Source: Zygnema circumcarinatum (lineage: Eukaryota; Streptophyta; Zygnematophyceae; Zygnematales; Zygnemataceae). Taken from it: a stretch of DNA of 64,000 nt. Position 1 is the first letter of the stretch; each line of letters starts with the position of its first letter. Both the position numbers and the translations under genes were made by a program. Below are positions 1-13,974 of the stretch, piece after piece. The notes beneath the pieces were generated by a model. The model made no database searches. It was not told the DNA's origin and was given only the letters and a program-made list of their open reading frames with translations. The stretch covers positions 4,318,913 through 4,382,912 of the forward strand of contig CM074806.1 of the NCBI GenBank assembly GCA_037447605.1, read 5' to 3'.

Positions 1-1683
1 TCGGCGGAAAACAAGGAGATTGGAGGGAGGGAGAGGAAAGAGAGGGAGAAAGAGGAAGGAGAGGGAGGGAGGGGAAGGAGAGGGAGGGAGAGGAGAGGGA
101 ACAGGAATAAACTAAACGACAGGGAACCTAAACATGACTCCAAAGGGAAACACTGCGAAACCAAACGGGACGGGAACGGGAACTGTGGCCCATGGAACGC
201 CAACAAAGAAGCGTCCCCGTAGGTCGTACGGCACGAGAATCATCCGTACGAGACTGTACTGTACAGTACCGTGCAATGCCAACCGTACAAAGAACCACCG
301 TTTACACACCTTTTGTGTCTAGATACACACTTTTAAAACACCCAATACACCATAAAGACCCTAAAGATAAGGGTAGTGATATTTCCACCCCTTTTTTGGA
401 TCCAAACACCCCTTACCGGCCGGGCAGATTTCAAAAAGGATTAAAAACGGAAAATGCTTTTTTCACACCTTTTTGGAATCGATACCCACCTTCTTCCGTC
501 GGCTGATTTTATTTTTGCTAACCAAGGAAAATGATACCCCGTCACCGCATTTTGAATACTGTATCCCGCCTCCCTGAATTTTTTTTTTGGGGGAATGAAA
601 TATCTGCCTGCCCGAATCCGCTCGGAGCGAAAGATCCGTCCGCCACGAGATCGTTCGCGGGTGTCCGTCCTTCACACGTGCGTGGCAATCGCAACTGTCG
701 ATTCCCTCACAGATCGCACCACTGCAGATCACCGTTCGATCTGCAGCCGGGCTCGATCTTAGCGAATGGAAAGCGCCCACGAGTCCCGTCAAAGCCGGAT
801 CGCACTTGCGAGTGCGCGCGTCCATCAGCGAGATCTCGTAATTGTTAGCTCCCAGCCAATCAACAGCTGCCACGTGTTACATTACGTGGAAAATTTTGAT
901 TGGTCCAAGCTCTCAATGTACGAAATTTTGGGTTCCTCAAAGTTGCGACCGTACGACATTTGTACGGACAAACTGTCGAGGCGACTTCGGCGGGATACGT
1001 GGGCTCGTGCCATTCGCTGTGACCGAGCCCGGCTGCAGATAAAATAGTGATCTGTCGTGTTGGGATTTGCGAGGGAATCGACGGCTGTGATTGACCGCAC
1101 GCGTGAAAAGAAATTCAGGTAGGCGGGATATTCAAAATGGGGTGACGGGTTATCATTTTCCTTGTTTCGCAAAAATAAAATCTGCCGATGGAGGGTGGGT
1201 ATCGATTCCAAAAAGGTGTGAAAAAAGCATTTTCCGTTTTTAATCCTTTTTGAAATCTGCCCGGCCGGTAAGGGGTGTTTGGATCCAAAAAAGGGGTGGA
1301 AATATCACTACCCTTATCTTTAGGGTCTTTATGGTGTATTGGGTGTTTTAAAAGTGTGTATCTAGACACAAAAGGTGTGTAAACGGTGGTTCTTTGTACG
1401 GTTGGCATTGCACGGTACTGTACAGTACAGTCTCGTACGGATGATTCTCGTGCCGTACGACCTACGGGGACGCTTCTTTGTTGGCGTTCCATGGGCCACA
1501 GTTCCCGTTCCCGTCCCGTTTGGTTTCGCAGTGTTTCCCTTTGGAGTCATGTTTAGGTTCCCTGTCGTTTAGTTTATTCCTGTTCCCTCTCCTCTCCCTC
1601 CCTCTCCTTCCCCTCCCTCCCTCTCCTTCCTCTTTCTCCCTCTCTTTCCTCTCCCTCCCTCCAATCTCCTTGTTTTCCGCCGA
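1..1683. repeat. Giant imperfect palindrome (foldback-type inverted repeat)
   Basis: The left arm (1 to about 590) is the reverse complement of the right arm (about 1105-1683). Position i pairs with 1684-i. Over the outer 490 bases the arms look practically identical: both encode the same translated peptides on opposite strands. Further in, homology continues with indels (for example 690-780 against about 1000-1085), so almost the whole unit is a hairpin with its centre near 842-890. The outermost 120 bp are purine-rich on the left and pyrimidine-rich on the right. The left end coincides with the window edge, so the true terminus and any target-site duplication cannot be seen. No transposase gene is present. 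It is most simply a non-autonomous foldback or long-TIR element. No translated frame inside resembles a protein. Confidence 0.85.
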
Positions 1684-2442
1684 ATGCAAGGCAAGTTTCA
1701 TGCTTTATTCAAATTCGCAATGCAGATTAACAATAAGTTGTGCGCTTGTCGCCTCATGCAGCTTCATGTATATGTAAATGGACTGACTTCAAAAGGGCCC
1801 GGCTTGGCCCTGCTCACATAGGCCCATTCATCTCCCAACATTCTCCTCCATGTTATGAATTACGCTCTACTCCTTGTGCCCTCTGAACCCCCTTGCTACT
1901 TGGGAAGTCAGCTCTTACAACATTAATCTCTCCTCTACCGCTATCGCTAAATTTCTATGTTATAACCTTGAAATAAAACAAAAGTCATGGCCTCTCTTGA
2001 GCTCTTCCTTTACATTGTCGCCTCCCTCCCTCTCCAATCTGCCCGTTAGCCCTAAAAATCTCCTCCTACAAAACACCGCGGAAGACTAAACTAGTGTGTG
2101 GGCCATGCCTAGGAACTACAAACGTGGTGCGGGACAAGTCATGCGCAACATGTGTCCATGCCATGTTGCGCGCATGCACATTGTTCAAAGGCTCCGATCG
2201 CCCGCCAAACTCAATCCATCGGAACCCTCCCAAAACCCACAACTGCAGAAGCCGTGCCATGCCGAACCTCAGGTTCGGTCAATATCTGAACCCATGCGAC
2301 CTTTCCAAGTTCATCGTAACATACCTGCAAGGACCAAGAATAGATCAACCCAACCAGCCACTAAACCCAAAAGATCAACCCACCCATGTTCACATACATG
2401 GCCAAGCCATGCCATGCACCCATAGCCGCGGCATACATTCGG
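1684..2442. other. Intergenic, no gene recognised
   Basis: No reading frame here resembles a protein. The stretch is C-rich and contains a short near-palindrome around 2140-2175 (CATGCGCAACATG facing CATGTTGCGCGCATG). It lies 3' of the minus-strand gene at 2443-2874 and probably holds its 3' untranslated region. Confidence 0.5.
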
Positions 2443-2874
2443 TCATGCCAAGAGCCATGGCCTACCGTTTATCCGGGACTCTGGCGACCAATCAATGCTC
2501 GAATAGTACGAGCTTTCCCTCCGCCATGGATCCCTCGTCTCAACGCCGCCAGCACCCTCTCTCGCGTCGCTCCTCTCCTCTCTCTCTCCCTCCTCTCCCA
2601 CTATGACGACGGAGAAGCTCATGTTCATCCCCTGATCTCCATTCGATTCACCCCCAGCTTTATCCGCCGAGGACACAGCCTCCTCTGATTCAAAAAACCT
2701 CTGCATGAACCCTCTCCGGATATCCCTCCACTGCCATATCACGAAGGCGACCACGACAAGCAGGAGGATGCCGATGCCTGCACCGCTAACAATGCTGATT
2801 ATGGAGCAGATGCATTTGATTTCAGCAGGAGGCAGAGGCGCCGCCATGGCGGCGGAAGGTGGTACGGCAGCCAT
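2443..2874 (-). CDS. Possible small single-pass membrane protein, unknown function
   Basis: This is an uninterrupted 143-codon frame from ATG (2872-2874) to TGA (2443-2445). A short Ala/Pro-rich N-terminus is followed by a clear hydrophobic segment at about residues 26-48 (ISIVSGAGIGILLLVVVAFV) that ends in IWQWRDIRR. Basic residues directly after it predict an N-out/C-in anchor. The C-terminal 90 residues are polar and acidic. No family is recognised. A second in-frame ATG lies at codon 10. The membrane segment and lack of stops favour a real gene, but no splice sites or homologue support it; a chance frame in GC-rich DNA is possible. Confidence 0.42.
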   Translation of the reverse strand: MAAVPPSAAMAAPLPPAEIKCICSIISIVSGAGIGILLLVVVAFVIWQWRDIRRGFMQRFFESEEAVSSADKAGGESNGDQGMNMSFSVVIVGEEGEREERSDAREGAGGVETRDPWRRESSYYSSIDWSPESRINGRPWLLA

Positions 2875-3404
2875 GGCTTCCCTCCTGGACGAGCTCTCCT
2901 CCCTCTCATCCGCGCCGGGCCCCTCTCATGTCCTTTTCGTACACGTGGCACGCTGCGATTGGCCAACGCTCGACAAAGACCTGCACCGTCTCTGGAGGCG
3001 GCCGCGGAGGGCATACGGACGAAAACGGTACGGATAAGGGTACAGCGGACATTGACTTCTGGCAAGCACGTGCAAAGGTTGTACGCGATTGGTGGGACCC
3101 GGTCACGGTTTTTTCGATTGGGATCGAACGGTGAAGATGCCATCTAGCGGACATGGACCGTAGTCAACCTGGGAAACCACGAGTAGCCGCGCAGCCCTAA
3201 ATTCTGTTTTGTTTTATTACCGGAGGTCGTGGGATGGCGTCTGATACGACAAATTCGACACGCATGGGCGCAAATACTGCCAAGGGGTCTTGATAGATAC
3301 GACAAAGTGGTTTAAACTTGACAGCTTTTATGAAAACGACAAACCTTTGAGTTAGGCCTACATCGTCAGCAAGGGAGGATGTGGCATTGACCTCACGATG
3401 GCGA
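2875..3404. other. Intergenic, likely upstream region of the small membrane protein
   Basis: No protein-like frame was found. An ACGT-core element (ACACGTGGC, about 2941-2949) and several CGTACGG-type motifs are present on the side upstream of the minus-strand frame at 2443-2874. Confidence 0.4.
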
Positions 3405-3480
3405 TGATGTCATCAAATGTACATGGCTAACATCAGCATGGGGAACCACGAGGAACTGGTCGCAAAGGACCCAAGGACAA
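3405..3480 (+). repeat. Dispersed repeat, copy 1
   Basis: The segment around CATGGGGAACCACGAGGAAC recurs inverted at about 4000-4080 and again, in direct orientation, at about 19676-19765. The three copies differ by scattered substitutions, as expected of old interspersed elements. It is probably a relic of a transposon coding or internal region; no family can be assigned. Confidence 0.7.
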
Positions 3481-3769
3481 AAGGAAAAAGCTCCGCCTAG
3501 GCTCAACAACTCTTCAAACCCTCCCTAGAAGCAAGTCCTAGAATAGCCTACGAATCGACACTTTTTTTGGCTAGATCCACTCCTTTTTGGTTAAATAATG
3601 GATAATGATACTGCACCCCCTATTTTGGTTAACCCACCCCTTTTTGAAAAATTTCCCCCCCATTTTGGTTATCCCACCCCGTTGTTTTGGATATTTCACC
3701 CCCTTATTTTGGATATTCCACCCCCTGTTTTGGATATATAACAGAAAATAATCGGGAAAAGAGGCATTT

Positions 3770-3869
3770 CGAGTACGCTGAGGGGAACGAATATTTCAAT
3801 TGCAAGCAACCAGGCCACAACTTAAGAACTTGCCTTAATTTATTTAGGGGGTCTACAATCCTGACCTGA
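3770..3869 (+). pseudogene. Transposase-like zinc-knuckle scrap
   Basis: Within the second inverted-repeat element a short frame reads NCKQPGHNLRTC. This matches the second half of the CCHC zinc knuckle (C-x4-GH-x4-C) common near the end of plant Mutator-like transposases and related proteins. The first Cys of the knuckle is replaced by Tyr, and there is no extended coding sequence around it, so it is a decayed fragment. Assignment to Mutator-like elements is an inference from this one motif. Confidence 0.45.
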
Positions 3870-3999
3870 AAATAAAGAGTAAGGGTTGCCCCACATCGGT
3901 GACCTTTCCGGCTGCTTTTAGGGCTGCGTTTTTGCGCTCAGGCTTAGTTTAGTTTAGTTTTTTTTTTAAGTTTTTTGCTCTAGTTTTTTAATTTTTTTG

Positions 4000-4080
4000 C
4001 TTAGGTCCTTTGCGACAGTTTCTTGTGGTTCCCCATGTTGACTTCGTCCATGTTCATTTGATGGCCTCACCATATTGAGA
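4000..4080 (-). repeat. Dispersed repeat, copy 2 (inverted)
   Basis: This is an inverted copy of the repeat at 3405 and 19676, located in the loop of the second inverted-repeat element. Confidence 0.65.
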
Positions 4081-4395
4081 TCAATGTAAATCTCTTTATC
4101 TTTTGTTGCACAATGTTGGAAGTAAGTAGTGAAAAGGAAAAAACAAGGGGGTGGGATATCCAAAATAGGGGGTGGACTATCCAAAACAGGGGGTGGGATA
4201 ACCAGAATGGGCTGGCAAAATTTTCAAGGGCGGGGGTGAATAACCAAAATAGGGGGTGCCGTATCATTCTCCAATAGAATCCCTAAAACCCCTACAAACC
4301 CCAAAAAAAACCTAAAATCTGACCGGCGAAAAAAGGTGTGAATCTAGCCAAGAAGGTGTGTAAATTGCTTCCCAGATTTAATTTTAGAAAATGAA

Positions 4396-4994
4396 AAATG
4401 AAATTTTCATTTCGAAAATGTTTGTTAGCTTTTATCCAATTCTGCGTCGCCACGTGGTCAGAATGGACGACGTGGTCGATAGCCATTGTAATTTTCTTAA
4501 AGCTATTTTTCGCTTACAATTGAAATGTACGAAATTTTTGAGTCGTGAAAAGTGACAGATGCCACGTGGCCCGACTACATATCCCGTGAATAAACGTTGC
4601 TAAACGACAAGTTTTGCTTTTGGTGAGTACGGTAGCGGTTATTTGAAACGGTCACCCAAAAGTCAAGAGCTACACGCCAAAGACAGTTACTAGTTTGTCT
4701 TTTATGAAGTTCCATGTTGGGCTGGAGCTCCGTCTCTACACTCAGTTCGATCACGGGGCAACAGCCAGTTACATAGAACGGTATGCGTTCCTTGCTGTCG
4801 CGTATTTCCCACAGTTCCGTGCGAACGGGACAATACGGAACTGACAGGACATCAATCAGGCGGCCCTTAGCCCTAAAATCGAGGCTGGTGCAACGTCCCC
4901 TGGGAAGCGCCTTCCCTCTCTCACTTGCCCTCCGTCTCCCTTCCTCCCCTCTCTCTCCTCCTTTCGCTCCCTCCCCCTCTCCCCTCTTGCCGCC
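4396..4994 (+). promoter_or_regulatory. SF3A2 promoter and leader region
   Basis: Two perfect G-boxes (CCACGTGG at 4450-4457 and 4562-4569) lie 430-545 bp upstream of the SF3A2 start codon. A strongly pyrimidine-rich tract (about 4910-4990) runs directly into the ATG. No TATA box is obvious. Promoter function is inferred from position and motif. Confidence 0.55.
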
Positions 4995-8547
<3,553 letters not shown>

Positions 8548-9274
8548 GGGTAGCATTTAGGGTTCTTCTTGGCGATCGTAAAGTGCTGCGGGGTTTATAC
8601 TGCAAAAGAAAGGATTGCAGGAGGTTTCCTCTGCTTGTATTGTGGAATTTGTTCGCTGTAATGTGAAAAGGTTAAGTCTCATTGGAATGAAAGGCTTCTT
8701 CTGTGATCCAATGTTTTGGAATTGTTCTTTGAAGATTTTTGCGCGTTGGTAACTCTGGAATATTTGAAATCCTAAAAGAGATCATTCTTAAGCGCAGTTG
8801 TGTATAGGGAGGTTTCGTTGTTTTTTTTTTTTTTTTTAATGGTAATTTGTTGTAATAGAGGTTGTTGGACACTCATCCAGGCTCATCAATTTTTTTTTCT
8901 TTTAGAACGCGAGCTTTTATTTCATGTCTAGTCCGTGTACATTTTCTGTTCATCGAAATCTAGACTCTAAAAATTTTGTTTCTTCGCTAAACAATCCCCT
9001 AAGCCACTCTGCCTTTCCTTCAACGGTAAGGCAAAAATGCTCACTAATAAAACTAACATATATACTACTAAGGATACATGTATATGAATGTATGTATCCT
9101 TATTGGGAAAAAATCGTTCGGCTCTCACCAATACTACTCTCCTTCCCGTGAATGATAAACGTGAAAAACAAACGTATATACAACCAGGTTTAGGGATAGG
9201 GTTATGGGTTTAGGGTTAAAAGGGGGGGGGTGGGGGTTGCGATAGGGTTTAGGGTTTAGGGCTTTTTGACCCCA
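8548..9274. other. Convergent intergenic region, SF3A2 / GT92
   Basis: This holds the 3' ends of two convergent genes. It contains T-rich runs (8818-8838, 8889-8902) and a telomere-like GGGTTTAGGG cluster at about 9188-9262. No gene was seen. Confidence 0.6.
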
Positions 9275-11215
9275 CTAGGGAGCCTCCACCCTATGCTCCC
9301 AATGATGCATCTTCGCGATTTCCGCCGCTTGGTCAGCGAAGCGACTAACCAAACCGTCCTCGTAGTCAGTCAAGTTGCTAACCTCCACCACCTTGCTGCA
9401 CTTGCTGTAGCCCTTCACCGCGATCCGGCGGAGGTGCACGATGAAGGCGACCTCTTCGGGCACAAACTCGGCCTTTGCGTAGTGCTCGGAGCGCGTCATG
9501 GTGTGCACTCCGCCCACGAGCGCTGTGCTCGCATTAGCTGCCCACTTCGAGCGGCCGTCGTTCATGCAATGCAGATCGGACGGCGCGCAGCGGTCGGAGC
9601 CCATGAGGCGGAAGGCGCGCCGTTGGATGCCCCAATCGCCGGGCGCGCCGGCGGGGCGGCAGAGCGCCGTGTTGTACTTGATGCGGTTGAAGGTGAGCGC
9701 GGCGGAGCCCTCGTGCCGCGCGAAGAGGAGGGGGAGGGTGAGGCCCGCCTCGTGCGCGAACAGGAACTCGTCGTAGTCGATGTTCAGCACCCATCTGGAA
9801 CACAGAAAGGAAAGGGGAGACCATAGGGGTTTTTTGGTAAGTAGTTGCAGATAAAGATCTCGCTCCTTCCCTCCCTCCTCTCTCGCTTTCGCTCTCCCTC
9901 TTTCCTCTCTCTCTCTCTCTGTGTCTATCTCTCTCTCTCTCTCTAACTCTCGCTCCTGCCCCCTTCCTCCTTCCTCTCCTTACTCTGCCCCCCCCTCTCC
10001 CTCTCCCACTTCCTCTCCTCCCTCTCCCTCTCCTCCTCCCGCCCCCGTCCTCCTCTCCCTTCATGCCTCCCACTTCCCCCCCCCCCTCTCGCCCTTTTGA
10101 TTTTTCCCACTTACTTGGCCACATGCCGCGATCTATGTATGCAGTCGTTGATGAAGAGCACTTGGTTGTAGTACCACGACTCGTACGACGACTGACTTTG
10201 ACTGTGCACGATGGTCGCCATGCCGGAGTCCACCAGCGGCTTCAGCACATCCATGAGGTCCGGCGTGATCTCGTCCACAATGTAAAGGATGAAATGCGCG
10301 TCTTCGAGCACTCCCGCGTGCCACAGGATCCACTCACGGATTATGAGTGGATCCACATTTGCCCGCATGGGAGCTCCACAAACCGCAAACTTGTGTTCAA
10401 ACCGTGGATCATCGCCCTGTTCAACTGGTCGATAAAGATTCGGATCAATGGAGGTCTCATGGAGCACAGGCGATATATCGTCTTCATCCTTTATCCCAGA
10501 CTGCTTGTCCTCTGCGATTCCACTCAGTAAACAGGAGACTCTGACGAATTCGTTAACAAAATGGCCAACCATTCTAATTCTTGTTTTACGCTTTGTTTCG
10601 CTGTAAAAACGTGAGCTGAAGGAAATTCAATGGGGTTACGACTTATCAAAACTAACCATTGTGGCGGGGTACACGTAGGAGCAATGTGCCGCCATTTGCT
10701 CCGCCGACTTCTTCGGAGAAAGAGCACTTTACAGTCACCGGTGAATACTCTTTCTCATGACTATCGTTGCCGCCGGACATCATCAGTTCTGTCGAAGACG
10801 CATTCACCACTTCAATCTTGCTGCAAGAAAGAGTTCGAAACAGCATCCTCCATCAATTTCTCAAAAAGAAGAAAAAAGGTGTGCTCAACTTCAAACATGT
10901 AGCGACGTGCGACATCTCCAAGAAATCACGAATCTAAGAGTGGTTTTGAGAAGTCTTGATGTCGTGTTTAACAAGACATTCCGCAATCATAACCGCCAAA
11001 CTATTTTGCAGTGGGGGTTCGCCTAAAAACCCTAAAAACCCACCTGAGAGTGATGTGGTCCCCCAGGCGCCCCGGCAACCAGCTGCAGCCAAGCACTGGG
11101 GTCCCCCATTCTCTGCGGAGGTGACTGGACGTCAAACCGACCACGAAGAAGTCCTTCATGCTGTCGCGGTATGCGCTGCAACCATGGCACTCGAATGACG
11201 ATTAGGTCACGTCAC

Positions 11216-11261
<46 letters not shown>

Positions 11262-12136
11262 TCTCTTCTCTCTCTCTCTCTCTCTTTCTCTCCCTCTCCT
11301 CTCTTTTTAATTTCCTCATGCCTCTCTCCGCTTTCGAGTTCTTTTACCTTTTACCTTTGCACTCTACGCTCACCTTCCTTCCAACCCCCCAACTGCCATT
11401 CAATCCCTTTAGGATCGCGCCTATCATAACTCCCTTCTCCAACCTTCTCCTCTATATTTTTAATCTGCTCCTACTATCTAACGCCTTCGCCCCCCCCCCT
11501 CCACACTCCCTCCCCCCCTCCCGCTCCCACGTCCCTCCCATTCTCTCCCTCCCTCGTCCACTTCCTCCCCGCCTTCCCTCCCACCCATGCCTCCCCCCAC
11601 CCCCTTCCTCTCCGTCTCCCTATCCTTCCCTCATCCTCCACGAAGCAGGCGGGCGCGCATGCATGCCCGGCAGGCGGCTCACCTGAAGCGCACGAAGGTG
11701 TGGTATGCGCGCCCGGAGGGGAGGAATCCAAAAGACTTGAGCGTCTGCTGGAGGTGGTTCGTTATAGGGGGAAGACCAACTTCTTGCAGATCACGCCACC
11801 AATATCGATCCTCTCGGAGGATCCGGCGTTGCGAAGTTTCTGTCATCGTCATAGAAAATCTAATGAAACTGAGTAAATTTACAGAGCAAATGCTTACACT
11901 GGCAAAAAAGTGACCCTTGTTGGGCTATGGTTTTGAGAGAAAGCGAGAAGGATACCTGGATCAGTCTGCATCGCTTGCTCTAGTTTTGGCGCGGAGTCGT
12001 CACGTCGCGTCATGAACCGCTCAAAGAATGTTCCGCCGACCGAGTTGCTCCCAAAGGGAGTGATGCGCGCGAGGGCGCATCTCGAGGAGGCGGCGAGGAC
12101 TGCGACCAGCAGCACCGCGAAGGGCGGGGGAGCCAT
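9275..12136 (-). CDS. GT92 family glycosyltransferase, beta-1,4-galactan synthase (GALS)-like
   Basis: Plant GALS enzymes extend beta-1,4-galactan side chains of pectin in the Golgi. Six exons (minus strand): 12136-11956, 11839-11683, 11175-11044, 10820-10657, 10511-10115, 9794-9275, giving 516 residues, close to the usual 500. A hydrophobic N-terminus (MAPPPFAVLLVAVLAASS) suggests a signal peptide or anchor. Family blocks in order are AYHTFVRF, DFFVVGL, GCSWLPG, VCGAPMRANVDPLIIREW, YYNQVLFINDC and, at the exon 5/6 junction, AKWVLNIDYDEFLF. That last block holds the D-x-D-type catalytic/metal motif. The family assignment is firm. The polymer made is inferred from the family; a streptophyte alga might use another acceptor. 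The acceptor of exon 5 (10512) is the only one that restores frame and is less certain. Confidence 0.9.
11217..11300 (+). repeat. (CT)n microsatellite
   Basis: CT-dinucleotide tract with interruptions in intron 2 of the GT92 gene. Confidence 0.9.
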
Positions 12137-13808
12137 GGCGGGAGAGAAAGGCGGGTGTGGGAGACGACAGCAAGATGGGGAGAGGGAGAGGGGGAGGGAA
12201 GGGGGAGGGAGAGGGAGAGGGAGAGGGAGAGGGAGAGGGGGAGGGGGAAGGAGAGGGAGTGAGACTCGTTTTGGATGCAGGGACGAGTCGAGCCTTCAGC
12301 GAGGCGGGGCGTGCCCGCCGCTTACGCCGTCAGGAGAATCTGCAGGCGGCAGCCGTCCCCATGGCGCCACGTACCCGCACGGCGCTGCGGCCAGGGAGCA
12401 GCGGCGAGGAGGCCGTTCGTACGGACAGTACCGTTTGGTGCCCGACAAAAACGGCCGTTTTGACGGTTGGGGGGTCGAGACATCAGCGACAACGACCGAC
12501 AGCAGGTCTCTCGGGAAGAATCGCAAATTGAGATTTGTCAGAATCTGAAAAGAATATTTTCTGTGAGCATTTTTAGGGCCGGCACCTAGCAGTCAAGAGC
12601 AAAGACAAAACGTAGATTTTTCCGGGCAGCTTGAATGTGTGGCAAAATAATGATCGGCAGGAAGAGCTCAATTTTTTTTTGTTCGATTTGTTTGGCAGAA
12701 GCGTTCTGACTGGTCAGACTGCAATCCTAAAAATTTTTAATAAGACAAGAAGATAGATATGCGTCAGCTGGAAACCTAGATTCTGTGGCGGATCGCAGAT
12801 ACGGTAGATCATTTTAGAATCCCAAAAGATTCGCTGCGGGACCCGAAAGCGCCCTCCGAAAGCGGCCGCGGTCCCCGGCTATTCGGCGGCCCAATAGGCG
12901 CCAATCCCGCGAGGTATCCAACGGCTTGGATTGGTTCGACGGTGGCAGCTTCAACCGCCTACAAACAAATCAGGTAGTGCCACGAGTCCAAGAGAAGCTT
13001 CCAACCGTACGATCCTGGCGCAATTCACCTGGGGTCACAGTCGTACAATGACAATTGCGTTCACACTACAGCGACACTAACAGGACCAGCTGCCCAATAC
13101 GGCGAGGGAGGAGCGCCCGTCGAACATAGAACCGCAGTTTGCAAAAATGTGGGAGGCGAGCATGTAGGGCTCTGTCAATCTTGAAAAAAATACATATGCG
13201 AACTCGGAACCAGTACAAACCTTCATTGTTGTACAGTACCTTTTCTGAAATCTCGGAGCGAAACCCCCCCCCACCCCCCGAGACGAGCCGTAGACCTGTT
13301 CTGTAGTTCAGAACGACAGTCTAGTTTATCTGCTAGTAGAACTGGGCCCTCTAACACAGTTAGAAATGGCCACGTGTCGTATCTCTATTGGCTGTATGCC
13401 ACGTAGGACGTCGACTTCCTTCCTGTGCGTTCACACGTGATCCTGACCGCTAAAACCCGTATCCCCGCGTTCACACTGCTTATCCCCCGTCCCCTGTTCA
13501 CACATGCAAAAATCCTTTTTGAACTGGTCGCTCGTGTGCAGCCGACGTCCAAGTCGGCTAAAATCCGAGATCGGATCCGCAAATATAATCCAATCAGTGT
13601 TCGTCACGTATGCAACTTTTGTCACGTGGCGATCGGAGATTGGCCCGCCTGTCCGAGCTAGACTCGGCGCCTACGTGGCGGCGGGACAGGGGTTTCCAGC
13701 AAGTTGCAGCTTGAAGGGCTGCCAGCAACGAAAAAAGTGACAGATATTTTCAGCCTTCCTCTCACTGCACAACCTCACTCAACAATCAGATATATCTCTC
13801 TTCCTCTC

Positions 13809-13876
<68 letters not shown>

Positions 13877-13974
13877 TGCACAGGAGGAGCGCAAACAACC
13901 ACACTGCAGGCGAGAAAAGCATCTCACTTTCCCTACAGCAAGCTCCCATTGTTTCGCTTTTGGTTGGAGAAGCG
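12137..13974. promoter_or_regulatory. Shared divergent promoter region, GT92 / isocitrate dehydrogenase
   Basis: About 1.8 kb separates two divergent start codons. Next to the GT92 start is a GGGAGA-type purine array (about 12175-12260), which is pyrimidine-rich on the GT92 sense strand. Next to the dehydrogenase start is a (CT)n tract (13800-13875). ACGT-core elements occur at 13370-13377 (CCACGTGT) and 13622-13629 (TCACGTGG). No gene was seen in between. Confidence 0.55.
13800..13875 (+). repeat. (CT)n microsatellite in the dehydrogenase leader
   Basis: Nearly pure CT run about 100 bp before the isocitrate dehydrogenase ATG, probably in the 5' untranslated region or at the core promoter. 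Confidence 0.95.

Larger units (their letters stand above)
3545..4395. repeat. Second, degenerate inverted-repeat element
   Basis: The arms about 3545-3745 and about 4135-4395 are inverted copies. Each is built from short units of the type CCACCCCCTATTTTGGATAT repeated several times, and each ends in a segment resembling the TCTAGA-flanked CACACCTTTT sequence inside the arms of the element at 1-1683. That suggests the two belong to one family of non-autonomous elements. The loop holds a T-rich TTTAG run, an inverted copy of the dispersed repeat and a zinc-knuckle-like coding scrap. Confidence 0.7.

Noticed and set aside
134-1550. Identical 62- and 65-residue frames on both strands of 1-1683
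   Set aside because: They are mirror translations of the palindrome arms; frames overlap on both strands and resemble no protein.
9266-9826. A plus-strand 186-residue frame opposite the GT92 last exon
   Set aside because: It is antisense to conserved GT92 coding sequence and has no family resemblance.
10524-10727. A frameshift in the GT92 gene between exons 4 and 5
   Set aside because: Using the acceptor before AGGACAAGCAG (exon start 10511) restores frame and gives a 516-residue protein, so no frameshift is needed.
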